From positions 1 to 18,771 of the forward strand of contig DATDGU010000278.1 of NCBI GenBank assembly GCA_036521915.1: a stretch of DNA of 18,771 bases, in the 5' to 3' direction. This document shows positions 6,526 to 15,900 of the stretch, piece by piece. The position numbers and the translations under genes were made by a program. Below the pieces are notes generated by a model, which worked only from the letters and a program-made list of their open reading frames with translations, did no database searches and was not told the origin of the DNA. Numbering within the stretch: position 1 is the first letter of the stretch; the number at the start of each line of letters is the position of its first letter. This DNA comes from PALSA-555 sp036521915. Its GTDB lineage: Bacteria; Actinomycetota; Acidimicrobiia; IMCC26256; PALSA-555.

Positions 6526-7199
6526 AATGAGAGGGTCACGCCGACCGAGTGCGGCAGGAACACGAGGCCGCTGGCGCGCGAGTCGTCGGGGATGAGGTAG
6601 TCGTCGCGTGACGGCCGGTAGGCGAAGGCTGGCGCGGTGCGAGTGTCGGGGATGAAACCGGTCGCAGGCTCGCTCGGCACGAGGGATCGAACGGCGCGCC
6701 GGCCGGGGTCGATCGTGACGTCGATGGCGACACCGGCATCGTCGAGGTGGCGAGCCAGCGGGCCGGACATGTAGTTACCGCCGTACTTGAACGCCAGGGC
6801 GGGCCGGCCGTAGACCTGAGCGAACGCGTCGAGCGCGACATCTGCCGTGTGGTTGACCCACGCCCAGTCGGCATGGTCGTTGACCCAAAAGCCCTTCCAA
6901 CGCCAGGCGTGAGGATGGACGCCCAGCTCGTCACCGCAGGCCATGAGCTCCGCGATCTCACGCTCGTAGCGGTCGGCCAGGGCTGTCGGCGACCCGTAGC
7001 CGTCCGCGATCTGCGGGTCCATCCGCAGGAGCCAGGTGAGCGACGGTGCAGCGCCCATCACTGCCGCAATGCGGTCGCGCAGCCCCGGCAGGAGCGTCAT
7101 CAACTTCTCAAACCCCAGCAAGGGGTCTGCGCTGTGACGCGAAATCATGCGCCGATCAGGTTCGATGTCGATGCACAAGACGATTGGGAGCGACGCCAT
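6526..7199 (-). pseudogene. Polysaccharide deacetylase-like protein, 3'-truncated
   Basis: Minus-strand frame starting at ATG 7199 with GGAG (plus 7204-7207) four bases upstream. The first 225 or so residues resemble a NodB-type deacetylase/esterase barrel: a strand ending IVLCIDIEPD (D11, D15) and a metal-site-like ELGVHPHAW (H95, H97). The segments LAFKYGGNYMSGP, AIDVTIDPGRRAV and YLIPDDS follow. Near 6525 the sequence switches to serine-recombinase DNA in another frame, so the C-terminal part of the barrel is lost. A fused frame continues to 6366, but its tail is not native. Such proteins often lie in surface-polysaccharide loci, which agrees with the membrane glycosyltransferase-like pseudogene next door. 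The family call is by motif only. Confidence 0.6.
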
Positions 7200-7404
7200 A
7201 GTTCTCCGTGAATCACGGGCGAGCCGTTGATGCTATTAGCCCGCGCGGATTGGTGGCGATACGAACCGTCCAGCTCGGACGTCGGGAAGGCTGGCCGCCC
7301 GACCTGCACGCCGCACGGTGGCAGACCCCCGTAGTAAAGGTGTCGTCGTGCTGGGTGCCGGGTGCTGAGATCTGCTCCGTCAGTGCTTCCCGAATCGTCG
7401 AGCG

Positions 7405-8712
7405 GTGGGGGTCGCGGTCACCGTTTGCATCATCATCCCAAGCGTGCTGGTCGCGGTCCAGATCCACGACAACCCCAGGTTCTCGCCGGTCGACGAGGCG
7501 GCGCACTGGGACTACGTGAAGCGAGTCGCGAGCCTGGGCGTGCCTCGCCTTGGACAGCGCCTTGAGCCGAGCACGCTCCGGGAGATCGCGTGCCGCGGAG
7601 TCGACCTACGGGGGCTCGTCGTGCCTGCAACACGCGCCATCTCGCCACTCGGAGCTTCCCGGGCGACGCCGAGCAGTACGAGGCTCAGCAGCCGCCGGCC
7701 TACTACGCCTTGACGGTCCCGCCCCGCTGGTTCGGGACGGACGTGCTCGGGCTGTCCGACGTGACCGCCACGCGCGCGGCCGGAATCCTCTGGCTCACCG
7801 CTGGGCTCTTGCTCCTCTGGTGCGCGGCGATGCTGGTGGAGTTGGGCGTCGCCACTGTCGGCGCCGGGATCCTCTTGTTGGCGACGGCGCCTGTTGTCAT
7901 CTACTACGCGTCGATTGTCTCGAACGACGCGTCGTCGGTGTTCGCGGGCGCGCTCGTCGCATTTATGGCTGCGTTGGCCTGGGAGCGGCCCGGCCGATGG
8001 ACCAGCTTGGTGCTCAGTGTCACGGCATTCCTTGTCGTCGCGATGAAAACCACCAACCTCATTTCCAGTGACCATCGTGTCGTCGCTGTTTCTGCTCCGT
8101 GCCGGCACAGAGCGACCCCCATGGAGGCGTCGGACATGGCCCGCCAATCTGAGACCGACCGTGGAACGCTGGCTCCGCGACGGCGGTGCCCTCCTTGCCG
8201 GTGGTCTCGTCGCGGCAGCAGCATGGGTCATCCTGAACCGGGCGCTGGCGCTCATCGATCCGAAGCAGCTCGCCACCTTCGATGTCCTGCGGACCCATGC
8301 CGTCAGCTCGGCGCTCATTCTGCGCGAAGCAGTCCAGCTGCTCGGCCCGACGCATGAGGCCTTCGTCTCGCCCGGCACGCTTGGAACCGACCTTCAGGTG
8401 GTCCTCGCCGACATTGTGGGTTACCTCCTGATCGCGGGCGCGCTTGCAGGGCTGTTCGTGTCGCCACGCCGCTGGTCCCATTGGTTGGGCCTGATCACCG
8501 TCCCGGCTCTGTTGGCCGGTGGCTACCTCTTCGGCCTGGGCCAGCGCATCCACTACGCCATCGACCCGGGCCTCCCGGGTCGATTAGCGCTCGGGGCGGC
8601 GCCGCTACTCGTGCTGCCGCTGATCGCAACCGTCCGCGGGCGGTGGGCAGTGCGCGGACTTTGGGCGCTGGGGATCCTGACCGGCGCCCTCACGCTCGCC
8701 GCGATGGTGTGA
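7405..8712 (+). pseudogene. DUF2142/GT-C-like membrane protein broken by two frameshifts
   Basis: Three consecutive frames together make one plausible polytopic membrane protein. The first frame (from GTG 7405) has a membrane span, VTVCIIIPSVLVAVQI, and the loop FSPVDEAAHWDYVKR, an acidic first-loop motif typical of GT-C glycosyltransferases, ending around REIACRGVDL. After a shift near 7625 the second frame continues with the hallmark YEAQQPPAYYALTVP and several membrane spans to FLVVAMKTTNLI. After a second shift near 8065 the third frame gives TIVSSLFLLRAG, more spans and a stop at 8710-8712. In the family these motifs lie in one protein of about 430 aa or more. The two shifts make it a pseudogene unless they are sequencing errors. 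The native start is uncertain. Confidence 0.75.
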
Positions 8713-9004
8713 CGCGGACCGTCAGTCGTCCGGGGTCGTCATGCCGGTGCCCAGCTTCCGAGGCAGGCGACGCGGCGCCGAGCAGTCCCAGCGGTCCTGA
8801 GATGCGCCGAGGTCAACCGAGGGCCGTCGGGGTCAAATCGCCCCTCCGACACCGTCTGAACTGCGCAACTTCGTCGCCACCGCGCTGGCCCTGAACGCGC
8901 TTCATCGGCACGTCCACCGAGCGTCTACCGGAGACTCCGCAGCGCGGCGACCCGCGGAACCAGTGTTGCTGCGAGTGGGAACGAGAACGCTGAGCGGTCC
9001 AGCC
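8713..9004. other. Intergenic stretch with no recognisable gene; holds the right att-like site
   Basis: About 290 bases between the membrane-protein pseudogene and the epoxide-hydrolase gene. No open frame on either strand looks like a real protein. The only structure I can support is the tRNA-derived copy at 8830-8852. Confidence 0.6.
8830..8852. repeat. att-like degenerate copy of the tRNA-Leu 3' end (copy 2)
   Basis: 23 bases ending CCCCTCCGACAC match the tRNA 3' end (3777-3799) at 20 of 23 positions and copy 1 at 21 of 23. Both copies share G in place of the first T of the T loop, so they are closer to each other than to the intact tRNA. No recombinase gene remains beside this copy. Confidence 0.6.
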
Positions 9005-9391
9005 TTACCCCATCCGGCTGGTGAACTGGTCCATGTCGAAGTAGTCGCGCCAGGCGGTGATCTTGCCATCGCTGACCTCGAACGTCCCCATGATCGGCAG
9101 CTCGAACGACTTGTCTGGGAGCCTGAAGACGTCCACCCGCTCGGTCATCACGACCGAACCCTCGGCTGCGATGTTGATGACGCGGAACTCGATTCCCTCG
9201 ATGCCTGGCGGGCCGGGGCGGATGAACGAGGCGATCCTGTTGGCGATGGCGTCCCTGCCGGTGACCGGCGCAAGCGGGATGTTGTGGTAGACGGCGTCGT
9301 CGGTGAAGAATGCGGCCAGCTCGGCGGCCCCGATGTCTTCGGACCACGCCGCGCAGAACCTGCGCACCACCTCGATCGGACTAGTTGGCAC
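9005..9391 (-). CDS. Limonene-1,2-epoxide hydrolase-type (LEH/SnoaL-fold) protein
   Basis: A small cone-shaped alpha+beta fold protein of 128 aa from GTG 9391; TTG 9412 is an alternative start. The residues that define active limonene-epoxide hydrolases are all present in context: Y35 and N37 in VYHNIP, R85 and D87 in ERVDVF, and D116 in WRDYFD. In the characterised Rhodococcus enzyme the Asp-Arg-Asp triad with Tyr and Asn activates water to open an epoxide. The segment LPIMGTFEVSDGKITAWRDYFD is also typical. The open frame continues upstream to 9625, but that part is antisense to an IS30 remnant and is unlikely to be translated. The gene stands alone, so no pathway can be assigned. No strong ribosome binding site is visible. 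Confidence 0.82.
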   Translation of the reverse strand: MPTSPIEVVRRFCAAWSEDIGAAELAAFFTDDAVYHNIPLAPVTGRDAIANRIASFIRPGPPGIEGIEFRVINIAAEGSVVMTERVDVFRLPDKSFELPIMGTFEVSDGKITAWRDYFDMDQFTSRMG

Positions 9392-9553
9392 TCCTGAAGT
9401 AGCTACTCGCAAGTCGTTGCACTGGTGGTGGGTTCGGGACCGGCGGGGGCGGTGTCCACGATTTTCTCCTGTGTGCCCACCGGTCATTGCTCCGCCGAGA
9501 CCGTGCCGTGAGAAGTCGACCGCCAGGGCAAACGGTTCGCCCGACGCCGTCAC

Positions 9554-9733
9554 AGGAACGAGAACACCAATGGTCTGCTCCGCCAATACATGCCCAAGGG
9601 AACCGACCTGTCTGCGCTGACCCAACGAGACCTCGACCGGTTCGCGCGCAGTCTCAATAACCGACCCCGCAAGACCCTCGGCTATATGAAACCATCAGAG
9701 CGACTCGCCGAGCTTCTGGCGCACACCGGTTGA
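9554..9733 (+). pseudogene. IS30-family transposase, C-terminal remnant
   Basis: About 59 residues on the plus strand, RNENTNGLLRQYMPKGTDL then DRFARSLNNRPRKTLGYMKP and ERLAEL, ending in TGA at 9731-9733. This is the conserved end of IS30 transposases, including the last catalytic Glu region (NENTNGLLRQY) and the NNRPRKTLG block. The DNA-binding and earlier catalytic regions are absent. It lies in antiparallel orientation directly upstream of the epoxide-hydrolase gene, and its insertion probably reshaped that gene's 5' region. Confidence 0.82.
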
Positions 9734-9881
9734 GCCCGCCATGCAAAACAACGACAAACGATGAAAGACGTTTTCGCTGCTCAGCCCGCGTTTCTCCACG
9801 TTTTGGCTGGTCAGCGGAACCCCCCGGACAGAAACCGCCGTACAGGCTGACTCGCCACCACCGTTGGACCGCCACCGCACC

Positions 9882-11216
9882 ATGGACGAGACCCCAGACA
9901 CCCAGTACGCCAAAAGCGGTGATCTCCACGTCGCCTACCAGGTGATCGGCGACGGTCCCATCGACGTGATCACGAGTCCCGGATGGATCTCCCACATGGA
10001 GTGCCAATGGGAACAACCCCTCCTCGCGCGCTTCCTTCGGCGCCCGGCGGGCTACGCCCGAGCGCTGATGTTCGACAAGCGCGGCACGGGATTGTCCGAC
10101 CGCACCGCCGGCGTGCCGACCCTCGAGGAGTGCATGGACGACATCCGCGCCGTGTTGGACGCCGAACGCTCGGAGCGGGCCGCGCTGATCGGCCACTTCG
10201 ACTCGGGAGCGCACTGCGCGATGTTCGCGGCCACGTATCCCGAGCGCACGACGGCGTTGATCATCGTGGGCGGCTACGCCAAGGGTGTGCGAGACGAGAC
10301 GCACCCGATGGGTCCGGACCCGGCCGTCGCCGAGTTGGTGCTCGCGGCGATCCAGAACGAGTGGGGAAAAGGCACGATGCTGCCTGCGATCGCGCCGTCC
10401 ATGGCCAGCGACACGCCGTTCATCGAGTGGTGGGCTCGTTTCGAGCGCCTGTCCGCGAGTCCAGGCGCGGCGGCCGCGCTGAATCAGATGACACGGGAGA
10501 TGGACATCCGGGACATCCTGTCGAACATCCAGGTGCCGACCCTCATCATCCACCGCGAGCATCACCCCGTTATCCCTGTCGAGTCGGCCGAGTATCTCGC
10601 TGAGCACATCCCCGGCGCGCGCCTTGTCGTGCTCCCCGGAGCGGACGCGCTGCCGTACACACCGAGCGGTGGCGACGACGTCATGGACGAGATCCAGGAG
10701 TTCCTCACCGGCGTACGCGGCGACGTTCCATCCGACCGAGTGCTTGCCACCGTGCTCTTCACCGACATCGTCGATTCCACCAGGCACGCCAGCGAGCTCG
10801 GCGATAGCGCGTGGCGTGAGCTCCTCGACCGCCACGACAGCACCGTGCGACGACAGTTGAACCGTTATCGCGGGACCGAGGTCAAGAGCGTGGGCGACGG
10901 CTTCCTCGCGACCTTCGACGGGCCCGCACGCGCGATCCAGTGCGCTATGGCGGTGCGCGACAACCTCGAGCCGCTGGGGCTCGACGTGCGAGCTGGGCTC
11001 CACACCGGCGAAGTCGAGCGGCGCGGCAACGACGTCGGCGGGATCGCGGTGCACATCGGCGCCCGAGTCGCTGCGCTCGCCGGACCAGGCGAAGTGTTCG
11101 CCTCCAGCACCGTGAAGGATCTCGTCGTGGGCTCGGGCATCGCGTTCGACGCCCGAGGTAGCCACCTGCTCAAAGGTGTCCCCGACGAGTGGCGAGTCTT
11201 CGCGGTGCGCCGCTGA
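9882..11216 (+). CDS. Class III adenylate/guanylate cyclase with N-terminal alpha/beta-hydrolase-like domain
   Basis: 444 aa from ATG 9882; an upstream in-frame TTG at 9864 is less likely. Residues 1 to about 275 follow the alpha/beta-hydrolase fold, with FDKRGTGLSDR and FAATYPERTTALI. All three expected catalytic positions differ by family alignment: the nucleophile elbow reads GHFDSG with Phe at 106, the acid loop reads HREHHPVIPVE with His at 228, and the terminal His position is Ala at 256 (GADALPY). Residues about 288-444 form a class III cyclase with both metal-binding Asp (D295 in LFTDIVDST, D339 in VGDGF), purine-selecting K335 and transition-state R395 (VHIGARV). It is therefore likely an active cyclic-nucleotide synthase with a non-hydrolytic, probably ligand-binding, sensor domain. 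It has no membrane span and stands alone. Confidence 0.92.
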   Translation: MDETPDTQYAKSGDLHVAYQVIGDGPIDVITSPGWISHMECQWEQPLLARFLRRPAGYARALMFDKRGTGLSDRTAGVPTLEECMDDIRAVLDAERSERAALIGHFDSGAHCAMFAATYPERTTALIIVGGYAKGVRDETHPMGPDPAVAELVLAAIQNEWGKGTMLPAIAPSMASDTPFIEWWARFERLSASPGAAAALNQMTREMDIRDILSNIQVPTLIIHREHHPVIPVESAEYLAEHIPGARLVVLPGADALPYTPSGGDDVMDEIQEFLTGVRGDVPSDRVLATVLFTDIVDSTRHASELGDSAWRELLDRHDSTVRRQLNRYRGTEVKSVGDGFLATFDGPARAIQCAMAVRDNLEPLGLDVRAGLHTGEVERRGNDVGGIAVHIGARVAALAGPGEVFASSTVKDLVVGSGIAFDARGSHLLKGVPDEWRVFAVRR

Positions 11217-11392
11217 CGGTTCCCACGGTCGCGGCCCCGTCGCAGATCTCCTGGAAGGAACGTGCAAGCCATGCGACCCATCGCTGGCGTCGGTGCCCCG
11301 CATGCGGGTCGTCGGATGCGACCCAGGGCCGCCTCATTCGGCGGTTGTCATCTCTGTGCGTACCTGGCGCTCGATCAACTACCAATGCGGAG

Positions 11393-11797
11393 ATGAGACG
11401 TGAGGGCGTGGACCGACTAACACTCGATACGAACGTGGTCTGGGATCTGTGGCGCGATGACGCTGAGTGGCGAGACGCTGTCGAGCAGCTCCTTGCTCTG
11501 TCGCAGGCCGGCGACGTCGATCTCGTTGTTACGCGCTACGTCCACGATGATGTTCCCGGTGGCCAGTTAGGCGACCGTCTCGCCTCGATCCATGAACTCG
11601 GAATTGGGACCACAGCGTTCAAGGTTGCGTCGCGCGAGGGCCGCGAGGCGCCCGCCCAGCTCGACGGCCACGAGGTCGACGCCAGACTCGGCCAGTGGGA
11701 CGCTCTACTGCCCCGTGCCACACCCGATCTCAAGACCCCGGCTGCCCTTGTGAAGGTTCGACAACGCGATGACGGCATCCACCACCTCGCGTGGTGA
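11393..11797 (+). CDS. PIN-like domain protein, possibly C-terminally truncated
   Basis: 134 aa from ATG 11393; GTG 11408 is an alternative, and GGAG lies directly before the ATG. The start LTLDTNVVWDLW resembles the first strand and first catalytic Asp of PIN-domain ribonucleases. AVEQLLALSQAGDVDLVVTRYVHDDVPGG fits the helices and strand that follow. The later PIN acidic residues and the closing strand (usually an LxTxD-type motif) are not evident: the protein ends at RQRDDGIHHLAW. It may be a 3'-truncated pseudogene or a divergent family member. No antitoxin-like small gene precedes it, so a VapBC call is not supported. Confidence 0.45.
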   Translation: MRREGVDRLTLDTNVVWDLWRDDAEWRDAVEQLLALSQAGDVDLVVTRYVHDDVPGGQLGDRLASIHELGIGTTAFKVASREGREAPAQLDGHEVDARLGQWDALLPRATPDLKTPAALVKVRQRDDGIHHLAW

Positions 11798-11963
11798 TGC
11801 GGGTCGATACAAGTCATACGAATCGGCCACCGCGTCGAACGAGTCCTTGTTGCGTTCCGATTCTCTTGACGTCACCAATTGCATTGCAACACGGCGAGGC
11901 CCCGATTGTCACCGGCCGGAAACCGGCGCTCCTGCGAGAGGTCGGGGTGTTAGGCCTTTGGCT

Positions 11964-12485
11964 GTGGAGGTGGAGACCGAGCGACTGCGGCTCCGGCCGC
12001 TGGCGTTGAGCGACGCGGATGCGCTGGCGAGCTTGCAGGCTGATCCGGAGATGATGCGTTACTTCGCGGATGGCCACACCTACCAGGCGGACGAGAGCCG
12101 GCTGTGGCTCGAGTGGCATGTCGCCATGTGGGATCTCGAGGGCTACGGATTCTGGGCCGTCGAGCACAGGCTCGACGGCACGTTCATCGGGTGGCTCGGG
12201 GTCACCAAGGTGTGGGATCCCCCAGAGCAGATGCCGGCCAGCGAGGTGGGCTGGTTCATCGACCGGCGCTATTGGCGCCAGGGGCTCGCGACCGAGGGTG
12301 CGTGGGAGACGTTGCGTTTTGCGTTCGGGCCGGTCGGACTGGCGCGGGTGATCGCTCGCTACAACGCTGCCAACCTGGCGTCTGGTCGCGTCATGGAGAA
12401 CATCGCGATGCGGCTCTGGCGGGAGTTCCCACACCCGGAGTACTCGGGCGTCACCGTGCGGATCTACGAGAAGTACGCCGAATGA
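11964..12485 (+). CDS. GNAT-family N-acetyltransferase (RimJ/RimL type)
   Basis: 173 aa from GTG 11964; GTG 11970 is equally possible. A longer frame reaches 11769, but its residues look non-coding. The opening VETERLRLRPLALSDADALASLQADPEMMRYF is characteristic of RimJ/RimL-like acetyltransferases. The acetyl-CoA-binding region RRYWRQGLATEGAWETLRFAF (Q/R-x-x-G-x-A/G type) is followed by ARVIARYNAANLASGRVMENIAMR, in which the usual Gly of the MEKLGM motif is Ala. The C-terminus VTVRIYEKYAE closes the fold. Substrate is unknown; relatives acetylate N-terminal amines, small amines or antibiotics. No operon partner is obvious. Confidence 0.87.
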   Translation: MEVETERLRLRPLALSDADALASLQADPEMMRYFADGHTYQADESRLWLEWHVAMWDLEGYGFWAVEHRLDGTFIGWLGVTKVWDPPEQMPASEVGWFIDRRYWRQGLATEGAWETLRFAFGPVGLARVIARYNAANLASGRVMENIAMRLWREFPHPEYSGVTVRIYEKYAE

Positions 12486-12513
12486 ACTCTCTGAGGCGAC
12501 CTCGAGTGTCGAT

Positions 12514-12783
12514 GTGTGCCTGACCGGCACTGCGTCCTATGACGGCGAGACCGGCCTCCCGGGTCTGGTCGAGCGTGCCGTGGAACTGGCCCGCTCGACG
12601 AGGTTCCCGTTCTCATGTCACCCCGCGCAAGGTCGCCTGCTCGCGCTCTTGGCGCACGGCCGACCCGGGGCGCTCATCGGCGAACCCGGCACCGGCTGTG
12701 GAGTCGGCCTGGCCTGGATGCTCAGCGCGGCCGACCCGACGACGCGCCTCGGCATCGCGAGCCCCGAGGGTCGCGACGCCTAG
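12514..12783 (+). pseudogene. SAM-dependent O-methyltransferase, N-terminal fragment
   Basis: Up to 89 residues ending in TAG at 12781-12783. LPGLVERAVELARSTRFPFSCHPAQGRLLALLA followed by GRPGALIGEPGTGCGVGLAWMLSAADPTTRL matches the N-terminal helix and the SAM-binding motif I (GxGxG-like) of small class I O-methyltransferases. The protein then stops, where the acidic end of strand 2 and the rest of the Rossmann fold should follow. It is therefore a truncated gene that cannot form a methyltransferase. The next 200 bases show no continuation in another frame that I can recognise. Confidence 0.6.
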
Positions 12784-12982
12784 CCAGACACCGGAAGGCA
12801 TGGATACGTCATCGGTGACATCCATGGCCAGCCAGCGGACGTGACCGGGCTCGGCGAGCCGCTACCGACGTACAGTCGTTCGTGGCGTTGTCCCTGACGC
12901 GGCCTCGCGAGTCGCCGTTTAGGCCGACCCGGCGGCGTCCTTGAGCGGACGGCAGGGTTGGCGGGCACGGGGACTGCGTGCG

Positions 12983-15900
12983 ATGCCAACGCCGACGTTC
13001 GAGGCCTCGGGTCACCGGCCGACGGCGCTCGTCGGGCGGCGCTTGGAGCTGAATTGGCTCCGCGCGCGGCTAAACCTCGCGACGAGCGAGTATCCCCACA
13101 TGGTCCTCGTCGAGGGCGAGGCCGGTGTCGGCAAGACCCGGCTCGCACAAGCGCTGCTGGCCGAAGCCCGCGGAGCTGGTGTGTCCGTGTTCACCGGACG
13201 CTGTTACGAACACCTCAACCTTGCGTATCTTCCGCTGCGCGAGTCGCTGCTCACCACGCTGACCGAGGCCCGCGAAGGTCAGTCCGAGCGTGACGCCGAG
13301 CTGGATTTGCTGCACCGCATCGCCGGAAACCGCGATGAGGACCAGACGCCGTTCGACTCCGACGAGCGCGAGCGTACCCGTCAGCTGCTGACGCTCACCC
13401 GACTCGTGCTGGAGTTCGTCCGCGGCACTCCGACCGTGCTGCTCGTCGAGGATCTCGACTGGGCCGACGCGGCGACCATTGACCTGCTGCGCCACCTCCT
13501 ATTCCGCTTTGAGGGGTTCGAGGCGCCGCTGTTCCTCGTGGGTACCTGCCGGGGCGACCCGGCCGCACGCGCCGCCAAGGGCGTGGCCGAGCTTCGGCGC
13601 GATCTGCGCTGCGCGACTCTGTTGCTGCATCCCCTCTCCGAGCTCGAGGCCGGGGAGCTCGCTCGCGAGCTCGGCGCCGACACCCACGACGAAGCACGGC
13701 AACTCGCCGCCGCTAGTGGGGGGAACCCTCTGCTAGTCCAGGCCCTCGTGAATGAACCACGGGCACAAGGCCAGACCGGGCTGGCGTCCCGCCTCGCTGC
13801 CATCCCGCATCCGATGGCGGGGACAATCGCAGCCCGAGTCCACTCGCTGGGCGATGAGGCCCGCGCCGTGGTGCAGGCGGCGGCATTCCTGGTTCCTCAT
13901 TGCTCGCGCGCGCTTCTCGCGGCCGTGACCAAGCTCGATGGCGCGGCTCTCGACCGCGCCCTGCGCGAGGCCGCGGAGCAGGACGTTCTTTCGGGTGACG
14001 CGATGTCGCTGACGTTCACGCATCCTTTGTACTCACACGCCGCCTACAGCATGACGCCGGAGCTGGCACGGCCGAGCGTTCACAGTTCAATTGCCGCCGT
14101 CCTCATCGCGAGTCGCGATGCCGGCGAGCCGGTCCCCGTACGTGCGATCTCCCACCACCTCGTCGCTGCCGGGCGCGAGGCCGACCCGAGGCTTGTGAGC
14201 GACTACGTGCGGCGTGCCGCCGACGAAGCAATGGCGCTGGCCGCTTGGAGCGAGGCGGCCCGCTACTACGAAGGCGCGATCGCCGGAGCCGACGCGCACG
14301 CCGACCCGCTCGGCGTTGCCGCGCTGCACCGGCTAGCCGGCTTGTGCCAGCGGTACGACCTCAACCTCGAGCGTGCGCTCCACCACTTCGACCGGGCGAT
14401 CGAGCTGCGTAGGCCCTTCGGGGATGCCGAGGCCCTGGCCGAGTTGTACATCTGGCGGGTCCGATGTGGCATCGGGAACCAGCGTCTCCTCGACGTCGTC
14501 GCCGAGACCGGATCGCTCGAGTCCCTCGTGGAAGAACTCGAGCCGGGGTCGCCGGCGCTCGCGTCTGAAGGTCTGGCGGAGCTGTCGCAGTCGTACTGGG
14601 CGACGGGGCAACTGGGCCGCGCCGAAGAAGCAGCGCGCCGCGCGATTTCAATCGCTGGCGGCGTCCAACACCACGTCGCGTACGCCCGCGCAACTGTCGC
14701 GCTCAGCGTGACGCAGTGGATGCGCTACGACCTCCGTGGCTCCCTGGCCGCGCTCGAAGACGGTCTCGCGCACGCGCGCGCCACTGACGACAAATCGGTC
14801 ATCACCGGTTCACTTTCTCGCCTCTCGCTCGTGTTGACCTGGCTCGGCCGCTTCGAAGATGCCGAGGAGTTCGCCCTCGAGTCGTGCGCGCTGGGTGACG
14901 AGCTCAACTACCCACTCGAGCAGGGAATGCCTCTCGCTGCGCTCACGCAACTCGCGGTTGCCCGCGGCGCGTACGACGACGCCGAGCGCCACGCCCACCA
15001 AGCGCTCCTGATCCAGCGCCTGACGGGCTATCACTGGGCCGCCGGCCTCTTCGTGCCGGCCCTGGTGTCGGCGTGCGTGGCGCGTGGCCGCTACGCCGTC
15101 GCGCATGATGCGCTCGACACGTGGGCCGAAATTGCGGGGCCGCTGGAACGGGCCAGCCTGGTGCTCTTCCACGACTACGTCGCCGTGCTCGAGGGTTCGC
15201 GTTCCGCCGATGACGTGGCGCTTCCGTCGCTCCCGTCAGCGCCGGTGCTCGGTGCCGATGCGTGGGCGGTCGCAGTTGTAGAGATCGCTCGGCGAGCGGC
15301 CCATCCGGTAGACGTACGCGGCGCCCATGACCTCTTGGCCGAGGCGGAACGGCGCGGCGGCGTGGCGACGAGCGGTCTCGTCGCACTCATTCCCCGTGTA
15401 CGTGGGGTCGCAGCCGACCTGTCCGGGGGCGGTGACGAAGCCATGGAGGCGTTGACGCGGGCGATCCGCGTCAGCGCCGCGCTCGGCGCCGAGCCGGAGC
15501 GGGCGCGAGCGCTGGTCGATCTCGGATCCGTTCTGCTTCATCGCGGCGACGACGCCCATGCCCATGACTTGTTCGACGAGGCGGTGGTGATCTTCGAGCG
15601 GTTCGGAATGCGACCAGACATCGACCGGGTGAACCAGCTCCGCAGCGCTCGTGCCCCCGGCGCCCCGCGAGCCGCCGCGTGCAAGGGTCCGGGTCGGTCC
15701 GATGTTGGCCCGGCCTCGGTCAGATCAGTGATCCTCTTCACTGATGTCGTCGACTCGACTCGTCTCACCGAAGAACTCGGCGACGCCCGCTACCGCGAGC
15801 GAGCGCGGCGACTCGAGGAAGTCGTCACCTCGACGATCGCGGCACACGGCGGCAACATTGTTTCCGGCATCAACCTCGGGGACGGGTTCATCGGGCTGTT

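Noticed and set aside
9654..11303. 549-codon minus-strand open frame
   Set aside because: It is antisense to the hydrolase-cyclase gene; high GC keeps the opposite strand open. Residue content is Arg/His/Glu-rich without motifs.
11393..11797. VapC toxin of a VapBC pair
   Set aside because: Only the first PIN motif is visible and there is no small antitoxin gene directly upstream.
11915..11927. GCCGG-AAA-CCGGC hairpin before the GNAT gene
   Set aside because: A 5-bp stem without a T-tract, and such words are common at this GC content; not enough for a terminator or attenuator.
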